Of a stretch of 44,507 bases of DNA, positions 38,216-44,507 are shown one piece after another (positions within the stretch are counted from its first letter, which is position 1; each line of letters begins with the position of its first letter). The DNA lies in IMG/VR virus record IMGVR_UViG_3300020467_000009, positions 1 to 44,507 of that record; one strand, given 5' to 3'. The position numbers and the translations under genes are program-made. This DNA is from a virus. Below the pieces are notes generated by a model. It worked only from the letters and a program-made list of their open reading frames with translations, did not search any database and was not told the origin of the DNA.

Positions 38216-39947
38216 AAGTTACCTCTTTTTGTAAACTTTCTAATGTTCGATATAAGAATGGAGTTAAATCCAAACGTGGATCAGCTGCCATCGGTAAGTT
38301 AGGCTGCTGAGGATGTGGGGTTCGCATTTCCTGATTTATTAAGTCAATAAATGCGGAATATGCCCTCTGTACTTCACCTACCATTCTAAACGGAAAACCA
38401 GAAAGCATCGCTGCAATTTCGTCGTCAGTTTTCGAAGGAAATAAGTACTTCAGTGCTTCTATACTATCAACCCCCAATTCTTGAAGGTTTCTAGTAAAAA
38501 TGGATTGATTGAGTTTATCTTGAGCTGTATCTTCATAAACAGGACCCATCCATCTCCAAAGAACTGTTCTATCTCCATCAGGTGCTAGTCCTAATACACC
38601 ATCAGGAATCTCTCTTGTTTCTACTGCAGTATCAATAGCCTGTTGAAGTTTTTGTTCATATTTAATTTTTTGCTTTTCATACTTTTCTAAAGCTTTAGGA
38701 TCTTCTGTATTTTCTGGTAATTCAGGATATTTTATTCCTGAAGAAAACGCTAATGATTTTCTAAAAATTTGTTCTTCTTGGAAAATAATTAATTCAAAAA
38801 CTTTACAAATTCCATACTGATAAATCTGTAAACATTTTTTCTTAGCAGTAGCACTTACACGTCCATACGCAGATTTAATTTCTGTAGCTGTTACGTTTGT
38901 GATACTTAAATCATCTATACCTCCAAGAGCTAATCTAATTTCACTTCTTAATTGTTCTGAGAATCTTGCTTGATCAGAACTGACAGCATTTGGAGTTATA
39001 AAGCCTACTCTGTCAGATGGCTCTAAATTAGCTATAACTCTTGGAACTCTCATTCCACTACCTGGCCTTCCTGTATAACCTGGCTGTTGTCTTGTTATTG
39101 GATCTTGTTTATATGTAGAGCTAAATAAATCTACATTTGAAGCAAAACCTGATTGACTAGATATACTTGGTCTTTGTGCAGTCTCAGAATCACTTTCTAC
39201 AATATCTTGTTTTGGTCTAGATGATAGAAGTGTTGGATTACCAAAGAATGATAAGTTTGCTCTTATATTCTTAACCATTTCATCATGAGCAGAAATCTGA
39301 TTAGCAATAAAATCAAATTCACCTGAACCATCTGTACCAAATGCATCAGGATTATTAAATACTTCAACACATGGAATAAACTCCATAGTATTTTCTACAA
39401 TTTTTTTATCAAAAGTCGCAAAATTTGTATTTTCTTGATCAAAGGTTATTTCTTGTTCTGCATGATATTCTTCTATTTCTGTAGCAGTAATTTTTAATCT
39501 CATATATCTTTTATCAGTATTTAAACCAACTCCAGCAAAACCTTTAGAAGATCTAACTTTATATGGATAAATAATAATTACTTCTTCTAGTTCCCCTTCA
39601 GGTGAATAATATGTCCTATAAGAATCTTTATTAAACCAATAAATTCTATAAGATTTTTTGGTTGGTCTTATATAAAATAATCCTTTTCCGTATGATAAGA
39701 ATCTATCCCATATTGCATCTAATCTTGCATCTAATTGATTAAATTTTATAACTTGCTGAATGAAATCAAATCTTTGTGTTCCAAAATTATCTTGTTGTGG
39801 ATAAAACTCAACTCCCTGTCTTATACCAAACATCTTCATTTGGGATAAGTGAGAACTAACCAACATTGTGTCTGCTGTTCCTTTTCCGTCACGAGTAATG
39901 ACGGATTTAATCATTTCATCTAGAACAGCTTTACTATTACTCTCCAT
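37707..39947 (-). CDS. Portal protein
   Basis: 746 residues. The first ~570 form a portal-like body: FIQQVIKFNQLDARLDAIWD, RFLSYGKGLFYIRPTKKSYR, ISAHDEMVKNIRANLSFFGN, then KPSDRVGF-like and SDQARFSEQLRSEIRLALGG, ITNVTATEIKSAYGRVSATA. It lies downstream of the terminase genes and upstream of the scaffold candidate, the usual order. Large, in the size range of podovirus-type portals (T7-like are ~530, N4 ~760). The C-terminal ~170 residues (from about 578) are Pro/Ser/Gly/Arg-rich and disordered, ending KRSKRNKS, and are the part that overlaps the 334-aa gene. Confidence 0.85.
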   Translation of the reverse strand: MESNSKAVLDEMIKSVITRDGKGTADTMLVSSHLSQMKMFGIRQGVEFYPQQDNFGTQRFDFIQQVIKFNQLDARLDAIWDRFLSYGKGLFYIRPTKKSYRIYWFNKDSYRTYYSPEGELEEVIIIYPYKVRSSKGFAGVGLNTDKRYMRLKITATEIEEYHAEQEITFDQENTNFATFDKKIVENTMEFIPCVEVFNNPDAFGTDGSGEFDFIANQISAHDEMVKNIRANLSFFGNPTLLSSRPKQDIVESDSETAQRPSISSQSGFASNVDLFSSTYKQDPITRQQPGYTGRPGSGMRVPRVIANLEPSDRVGFITPNAVSSDQARFSEQLRSEIRLALGGIDDLSITNVTATEIKSAYGRVSATAKKKCLQIYQYGICKVFELIIFQEEQIFRKSLAFSSGIKYPELPENTEDPKALEKYEKQKIKYEQKLQQAIDTAVETREIPDGVLGLAPDGDRTVLWRWMGPVYEDTAQDKLNQSIFTRNLQELGVDSIEALKYLFPSKTDDEIAAMLSGFPFRMVGEVQRAYSAFIDLINQEMRTPHPQQPNLPMAADPRLDLTPFLYRTLESLQKEVTYAGRYRSADPISTPDIPDPAEQLRSSSDTSGFREFPMGGSFPTPTGSSSSGSSPDGGTRDPIQPYSVQPPATTGSPTSGEPIQGRIHEGGRTPEFTSPIPVPGSTVDSEPNSRPSQLRIPTNNPIQQSGSADLYAFEQQQPGILQQLFPNFSRDNQRPTPSKRSKRNKS
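38222..38226 (-). promoter_or_regulatory. Shine-Dalgarno inside the portal gene for the scaffold gene
   Basis: AGAGG, 6 bases before the ATG at 38215 on the leftward strand. It supports the start that gives the 509-base overlap. Confidence 0.65.
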
Positions 39948-39963
39948 TAATTAGATCCCTTTG

Positions 39964-40149
39964 TTATTGGTCAATGACATAACCAGCATGTAAACGCTTT
40001 AATGTAATTACATCTCCTTCAACTTCAACATCAAATCTTTCATTTGGTTGAAGTGCCATGTCGTGACATAGCTCATCGGGTAATGAAATCACAGCTGAAC
40101 CATAAGCATCTTGCTCAAGTTCAAGTTTGTAAAATGAAGGTTCTGGCAT
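39964..40149 (-). CDS. AbrB/MazE-like swapped-hairpin protein
   Basis: 61 residues. FYKLELEQDAYGSAVISLPD followed by ELCHDMALQPNERFDVEVEG and DVITLKRL has the layout of AbrB/SpoVT/MazE-type DNA-binding domains (beta strand, LP-x-E-L helix, GE/NE-R-F-D/E strand, V-x-L/K-R). Such proteins bind DNA as dimers and often act as regulators or antitoxins. There is no toxin gene beside it. It sits between portal and terminase, 14 bases after the terminase stop side, so it could regulate late genes or play a packaging role; inference. Confidence 0.6.
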   Translation of the reverse strand: MPEPSFYKLELEQDAYGSAVISLPDELCHDMALQPNERFDVEVEGDVITLKRLHAGYVIDQ

Positions 40150-40173
40150 TGTTAATACTTCTAGTTTAAATCC

Positions 40174-41697
40174 TCAATACTCTAACTCAAGTTTTCCACG
40201 AGTCATTAACCCATTACATAGCCAAACTAGAGCATCTACGCAATCATCATGTGAGCTAACCCCAAAATTAACTATCTCATCTGTAAGTGCTCCAAACTTA
40301 CGATACTTATTAAAAATAATTTTTCTTTGTTCAAAAAGTCCCATTATTCCTCGAAATCTTGCAACTTTATCTCCACGGAATCCTTTTACTGGATGCCAAA
40401 TTAAATTATACAAACCTTGCTCAGTTTGACATATTCTTTTAAAGTCTGCTTCTAAAGAAGCCTGATATGCAACAGCCTCAGACCATACATGTAAAGAAGT
40501 TCCTGTAGGAAAATAATTTTTACCATCTTTCATAATTACACCCCACTCTTCCATCATTTCCATTAAAAGTTCTAATTTTTCTAAATTTCCCATCACCCTA
40601 ACTCGTTTGCAATCAATAATATGAATCTTATCTTTTACTCTGCCACCCATAACAAAAACTGTATAATCATTTCTTTCTCTAACTCCAGCTGATAAATCTA
40701 CCCCCACTCCTAAAGCATCAAAATCTGTGGATATATTTCCTTTAACAATTAAATCTGGAGATAAAGATAGTTCACTAGTTTGTACAACTTGATTCTGATA
40801 TTGATAACTAAATGCTATTGGAGCTATTCTTCTTCTTTGACTTAGATAATCTAAAGACCACATATCAGGCCAGTATGATACTTCTTCTCCTTCTTTATCT
40901 ACAGTTATTGCAGATTGGACTATTTGTTTCCAACCATTAGCAGCAAGAAAAGTTCTGCTATGAATATCATCATGTCTAAATCTAGTACCTAAACAAATAG
41001 CTCTTGCACCTTGAAACATAGTAGGAACAATAACTGCATTCCAATTATCTTCCATAGCTTGGCGAATATCTTTATTTTTAATATCATCAGCACTTTTAAT
41101 AGCATCATCAATTATACAAAGATGAGATCTTTTTGAAGTAACAGCACCTTTTAATCCTGCACAACAAACACTAAATTCTTCTTCACCAGTGGATTTTATT
41201 CCTGCAAATTTCCAATCTATACTCCAATATTCATTTGAATTAATTCCTTTAGCAATCTTTACTGTTGGAAAAATTTCTTTATAAATTTTACTTTCTTCTA
41301 TAATTCTTTTAATTGCTGCACTCTTTGGTCTAGCAACATCAACTGTATAAGAAATATATAAAATTTTTAAAGGCATTTTATTTAAAGCATGTATTCCAAT
41401 AGCCCATGCTGTATATAAACCTAATACGGTAGATTTTGCAGATCCTCTAGGAGCCAATATGTCAACATTAGGACCTGCAATACCCTTAAGACATTCACTA
41501 TCATCTCCTGTACATAAAAATTTGTGCCATTCAAGGTGGTGTTTCGCAGGAGGTTTTCCCCCTACAACATCACAAAAATATGCAAAACTTTTTCTAGCCC
41601 TTTCTACATCAACATTAGAAGTTTTTTTGACTACTTGTTGTTTTGCAGCTGCTCTGGCTGTGCGTCTATAAACGCTGTAAATACTTGTACCTGCCAT
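40174..41697 (-). CDS. terL: Terminase large subunit
   Basis: 507 residues. N-terminal ATPase: Walker A APRGSAKST (82-90), Walker B LCIIDD (193-198), coupling motif CLGTR (235-239). C-terminal RuvC-like nuclease: D334 in GVGVDLSAG, then DYTVFVMGG, and D484/D485 with D488 in SSHDDCVDALVW. This is the motor that cuts concatemeric DNA and pumps it through the portal into the head. The upstream 161-aa gene is a candidate small subunit. Length and motif order are standard. Confidence 0.95.
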   Translation of the reverse strand: MAGTSIYSVYRRTARAAAKQQVVKKTSNVDVERARKSFAYFCDVVGGKPPAKHHLEWHKFLCTGDDSECLKGIAGPNVDILAPRGSAKSTVLGLYTAWAIGIHALNKMPLKILYISYTVDVARPKSAAIKRIIEESKIYKEIFPTVKIAKGINSNEYWSIDWKFAGIKSTGEEEFSVCCAGLKGAVTSKRSHLCIIDDAIKSADDIKNKDIRQAMEDNWNAVIVPTMFQGARAICLGTRFRHDDIHSRTFLAANGWKQIVQSAITVDKEGEEVSYWPDMWSLDYLSQRRRIAPIAFSYQYQNQVVQTSELSLSPDLIVKGNISTDFDALGVGVDLSAGVRERNDYTVFVMGGRVKDKIHIIDCKRVRVMGNLEKLELLMEMMEEWGVIMKDGKNYFPTGTSLHVWSEAVAYQASLEADFKRICQTEQGLYNLIWHPVKGFRGDKVARFRGIMGLFEQRKIIFNKYRKFGALTDEIVNFGVSSHDDCVDALVWLCNGLMTRGKLELEY

Positions 41698-41721
41698 GAG
41701 TTTAGCTTAGCGTAGTTTTGC

Positions 41722-42207
41722 TTAAGATTCTTCTTGAAGAATTTTTGTCCAAACTCCCATTGATGCTTCCTGTAAAGGTCCTTCAATAGGATCATCTCTG
41801 AAGATAGATAACATTTCACGTAGTGCTCTATCTGCACCAGCCAAAATTAATCCTTGTTTATCTTGTAAAATTTTTTTATCTTCTATTTGTTTTATAGCTC
41901 CACGTAATTCTTTTTGTAACATTGCTATTCTTGCTGCACCCATATCTTGCTTAACAATTCCCATATCAATTGCATCACGTAATTTATTTATATCAATCTG
42001 CATATTATCTATTTCAGATTCTAAAACTATATTAAAATTACGTTTTTTAAATTCTTTTGTAGACCATTCATTGCATTCCACAACTGTCCCTTGAAAACCT
42101 AAAAAACGGGAAAATAAATATATCTGTATTGGAGAACTGGCTTTTTTACAAAATTCAAGAAAGGATTCACGGTCTTTGTTAGTTAAAGTCTGAATCCATT
42201 TCTTCAT
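41722..42207 (-). CDS. Possible terminase small subunit
   Basis: 161 residues, helical, with a basic N-terminus (MKKWIQTLTNKDRESFLEFC, KKASSPIQIYLFSRFLGFQG) and a coiled-coil middle (LQKELRGAIKQIEDKKILQD). It overlaps the 42204 gene by 4 bases and precedes the large terminase by 24 bases. Small terminases have this size and place, but the sequence shows no typical HTH that I can assign. Low-confidence function. Confidence 0.5.
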   Translation of the reverse strand: MKKWIQTLTNKDRESFLEFCKKASSPIQIYLFSRFLGFQGTVVECNEWSTKEFKKRNFNIVLESEIDNMQIDINKLRDAIDMGIVKQDMGAARIAMLQKELRGAIKQIEDKKILQDKQGLILAGADRALREMLSIFRDDPIEGPLQEASMGVWTKILQEES

Positions 42208-42689
42208 GTTCTATATTGGTCTTGTGCTTGTTCGAAATCCCTATTCTCTTTATAGCGTCTAAACATCTCTCTTTGCAACTCTGTTGTTCGAGTTTCTTTA
42301 CCTGTTTCTCTTGTTAATGCTCTATCCTGTTCTCCTGCAGTTTCTAATCCTCTTCTATACTGAAGACCAGTTTCTCCTATTTCAGCACGACGCTCCTGAC
42401 CAACAACTCTTTGTGTTGCACGAGTGTCTTCCCCTGCTTTGTCTATAGTTAGACGTTGTTCTGCAGCACCTGCCTGACCACGTCTGATATCTTGACCAGC
42501 AAAGAACTCTGCATTAGTTCTATCTAATTGAGCACCAAGTTCCATATTCAACCTTTGTTGCTTTCCACTTACTTCGTTTAAAGCTGACTGACTGGCAAGA
42601 GCCTGAGTAGGAACCTGCGTAGTAGGAGCTGGTGGTGGAGCAGCTGGTGGATATATTATCTGTGGTGGTGGGGCTGATCTGCCTCCCAT
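42204..42689 (-). CDS. Probable virion protein, Pro-rich start and coiled coil
   Basis: 161 residues. MGGRSAPPPQIIYPPAAPPP at the start, then a highly charged Arg/Glu/Gln-rich helix (LNMELGAQLDRTNAEFFAGQ, RVVGQERRAEIGETGLQYRR) to the end. Likely an internal or head protein extending as a long coil. Related start to 9798-10388. Start codon is 15-25 bases after the gene before it. Confidence 0.6.
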   Translation of the reverse strand: MGGRSAPPPQIIYPPAAPPPAPTTQVPTQALASQSALNEVSGKQQRLNMELGAQLDRTNAEFFAGQDIRRGQAGAAEQRLTIDKAGEDTRATQRVVGQERRAEIGETGLQYRRGLETAGEQDRALTRETGKETRTTELQREMFRRYKENRDFEQAQDQYRT

Positions 42690-42723
42690 GATTAATTACC
42701 TCTTAATACTCTTTTAGTTTAGA

Positions 42724-43587
42724 TTAACCAAATCGACGTTGCATTCCAAGACCTGCAAATCGAGTTGCAGCATCCTGTTGTGTAGCAGTGGCTCTTTGTC
42801 TCTCAGCTTCAGTTAAAGAAGCTAGAGATTGTTGCTCTTGTTTTGCAGACATGATCTTTTGAATATTAGAAGGCATTGCTTCTAATGCTCCTCTTACTTT
42901 CAATCCTCTTTGTGCAGCCTGTTCTGCAGCTTTATTTAAAAATGCCTGTCTTAATGGTTCTGTTGCTGCATACATCGCAGTAGAATCTATTGCCTGTTGT
43001 CTTGATAATTTTCTTTGTAAAGGAATCATTCCTTCTGCATATTTTAAATTTGCTTCAACAAGTTTATCCATATCTCCATACGGACCTAGTTTTTCTGCTT
43101 CAGCATCTTTTTTTAATTGATCTTTAATTGTTTTACTTAATTTAAAATCTGTTGGTTTACCACCTAATCCTGATAATGGATTAACATCACTCAAACCTAA
43201 AAATCCACCACCTCTTTGATCAAAATCTGTAAGATTTAAAGTAAGTGCATCACCAAGACCTGCGGTAAATCTTCCTAAACCTTTTTGTCTATCTTTAGAA
43301 ACAAGTTTTCCATCAAGTAATTCCTGTTCTTTTCCAGGAGATCCAAAAAGAAACTGTGCTACTTTACCTCTTACCGATGGTTGTATTTCAGGTGTAACAG
43401 GAACTAAATTACCTGTTGGATTCAATTCAGCTACTGCTGCCTCTGGAGTTATATCAAAGTACTTTGCATACTCACTAGTAGTAGTTATTTTACTAGGATC
43501 TGGAAACTCTTCGCTTAGCTTAACTCGTTTGTTATTGCCAACTTTTCCAGTATCTATTCCATTAAGAGAAACTGTATGTTTTGACAT
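42724..43587 (-). CDS. Possible internal virion / ejection protein, 287 aa
   Basis: 287 residues. SEFTGK-like start (VSLNGIDTGKVGNNKRVKLS), a Gly-rich part (LTDFDQRGGGFLGLSDVNPL), and a helical, basic C-terminus (KAAEQAAQRGLKVRGALEAM, AKQEQQSLASLTEAERQRAT). No enzyme motif. Its stop and start flank the 263-aa Gly/Ala-rich gene by one base, so the two are a unit; candidate internal or ejected proteins. Confidence 0.55.
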   Translation of the reverse strand: MSKHTVSLNGIDTGKVGNNKRVKLSEEFPDPSKITTTSEYAKYFDITPEAAVAELNPTGNLVPVTPEIQPSVRGKVAQFLFGSPGKEQELLDGKLVSKDRQKGLGRFTAGLGDALTLNLTDFDQRGGGFLGLSDVNPLSGLGGKPTDFKLSKTIKDQLKKDAEAEKLGPYGDMDKLVEANLKYAEGMIPLQRKLSRQQAIDSTAMYAATEPLRQAFLNKAAEQAAQRGLKVRGALEAMPSNIQKIMSAKQEQQSLASLTEAERQRATATQQDAATRFAGLGMQRRFG

Positions 43588-44379
43588 TTAATAATTGTAC
43601 CTCTGAGTAAGGGCATCTCCTGCCTGTTGAGCAGCAGTCATGCCTAAGTTTAATCCTGCTCTTTGCATATTTTCTGTAAGAGCTGCTTGAGTTGCTATGT
43701 TCTGTCTTATGCCTGCACCTGCCATGCTTCTTGCAAACTCATCTCTCTTAGCTTGCTCTGCAAACTTTCTAACAGTTGGAAGAACTATGTTCTGAGCATC
43801 TCTTAAAGCTTCAGCATCTTTTATTGTTCTTAGTCTTCTACCTGCATCTAAACCTAAAGGACTTAATACACTTAAAGGATCTCCTGTAGGTGAGATTCCT
43901 CCGTACATTCCCATTCCTGGGGGTAATGCAGATCCACCCATTCCTTCTCCTCCAACGGTTCCATATCCTGCTAATCCTGCAGCTCCTCTAGCAACATTAG
44001 CTGCTCCGCCTCCTATAGTTCCTCCTCCTAATCTTCCTGCTGCAAGACCTACACCAACAGGAGCAGCAACTCTAGCTAAATTAGTTAAAGCACCTTGAAC
44101 TTGCAAAGGAGCTCCTCCAGCTGCAGTAAGACCTTTCATTACTCCTCTTGCACCTGCTAACTGAGCACCTTTTGCCACTCCTCCTAAACCAAGAGTAGTA
44201 AGTCCACCTAAAGCTCCACCTGTGAAAGCACCGCCTAAATCTCCTCTCATTAAACCTGGGGCTGCTCCACCAACAACGCCAGCTGTTCTTAAAAGCAATG
44301 GTAATTTAGCTGCACTACCTGCTTTTACTAAAAAAGGTAGAAGCTTTCCTGCTAATGGTACTGCTGCTGCTCCAATCAT
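43588..44379 (-). CDS. Gly/Ala-rich hydrophobic protein, candidate ejection protein
   Basis: 263 residues, strongly Gly/Ala/Leu-rich with many short hydrophobic segments (GAAAVPLAGKLLPFLVKAGS, GGALGGLTTLGLGGVAKGAQ, GGGAANVARGAAGLAGYGTV) followed by a helical soluble end (FAEQAKRDEFARSMAGAGIR). Such composition suits a protein that inserts into the host envelope during DNA ejection. No homologue recognised. Confidence 0.6.
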   Translation of the reverse strand: MIGAAAVPLAGKLLPFLVKAGSAAKLPLLLRTAGVVGGAAPGLMRGDLGGAFTGGALGGLTTLGLGGVAKGAQLAGARGVMKGLTAAGGAPLQVQGALTNLARVAAPVGVGLAAGRLGGGTIGGGAANVARGAAGLAGYGTVGGEGMGGSALPPGMGMYGGISPTGDPLSVLSPLGLDAGRRLRTIKDAEALRDAQNIVLPTVRKFAEQAKRDEFARSMAGAGIRQNIATQAALTENMQRAGLNLGMTAAQQAGDALTQRYNY

Positions 44380-44439
44380 TTTCTACTATTAAATAATCCT
44401 TGTTAGCAATATTCTAAATTAACCAAATATTGGATTAAT

Positions 44440-44507
44440 TTACATAAATCCGCCAAGGGCAGCACCACCGATAGCACCTGCAGGGCCACCTTTCATAAAT
44501 CCACCAA
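44440..44507 (-). CDS. C-terminal end of a Gly/Ala-rich protein, cut by the window
   Basis: Only the last 22 codons are inside. The visible end (GGFMKGGPAGAIGGAALGGF, then Met and stop) has two GGFM units and is Gly-rich like the next gene downstream, suggesting another internal virion or ejection protein. Confidence 0.5.
   Translation of the reverse strand, partial: GGFMKGGPAGAIGGAALGGFM

Noticed and set aside
40174-41697. Reading the DD in Walker B (IIDD) of the terminase as a defect
   Set aside because: DD instead of DE occurs in terminases of this type and all other motor and nuclease residues are present.
41631-41837. Leftward 68-aa frame bridging the terminase start
   Set aside because: It spans the end of the small-terminase candidate and the start of terL in a third frame; no supporting signal.

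Overview
The window is a piece of a tailed cyanophage genome, or a cyanophage contig. It is AT-rich and densely packed, with many 1-4 nt gene overlaps. It combines a phage head, packaging and tail-fibre block with cyanobacterial photosynthesis-type genes: two high-light-inducible proteins, a PsbN-like protein and an NblA-like phycobilisome degradation protein. NblA points to a host with phycobilisomes, so marine Synechococcus-like rather than Prochlorococcus; this is inference. Head and packaging genes do not look T4-like to me, although several accessory proteins look like types common in marine cyanomyoviruses. I recognise no tail sheath, tube or tape-measure gene, so the tail type is left open.

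Layout. Positions 1-547 (+): the end of one HLIP gene, a complete 41-aa HLIP and three tiny single-membrane-span genes, all overlapping end to start; a possible 58-aa Cys-containing ORF follows. Positions 777-7567 (-): PsbN-like gene, then distal tail genes (a 1001-residue LamG/SPRY/cupredoxin-like fibre, a 300-aa fibre, a 412-aa fibre and small companion proteins). Positions 7568-8005: the largest non-coding gap, with repeats and a near-consensus sigma70-type promoter reading right. Positions 8006-19840: a mosaic of rightward islands (HNH-derived regulator-like protein, Dam-like protein, Nmad1/DUF1599-like protein, 2OG-Fe(II) oxygenase, secreted proteins) between leftward genes (lysozyme-like protein, NblA, Dps-like protein, HNH endonuclease, small membrane proteins). 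Positions 19812-29819 (-): a receptor-binding region with fibre genes each followed by a small companion/chaperone-like gene, plus collar or baseplate-type proteins. Positions 29822-36385 (-): large tail/neck proteins, head-completion-type proteins and the major capsid candidate. Positions 36508-44507 (-): scaffold candidate, portal, an AbrB-like protein, terminase large subunit, a possible small terminase, and Gly/Ala-rich candidate ejection proteins.

How it may work together. The leftward block builds the particle (terminase, portal, scaffold, capsid, connectors, tail, fibres). The accessory genes would act on the infected cell: HLIPs, the PsbN-like protein and the tiny membrane proteins on the photosynthetic membrane, NblA on the phycobilisome antenna, the Dps-like protein on iron or oxidative stress or DNA, and the Nmad1-like and Dam-like proteins on nucleotides or DNA. 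The observations most worth a second look are the ~509-nt same-strand overlap of the portal and scaffold genes (with a good ribosome binding site and a visible rise in GC), the chain of tiny overlapping membrane-protein genes near the PsbN-like gene, and the NblA-like and Dps-like pair.
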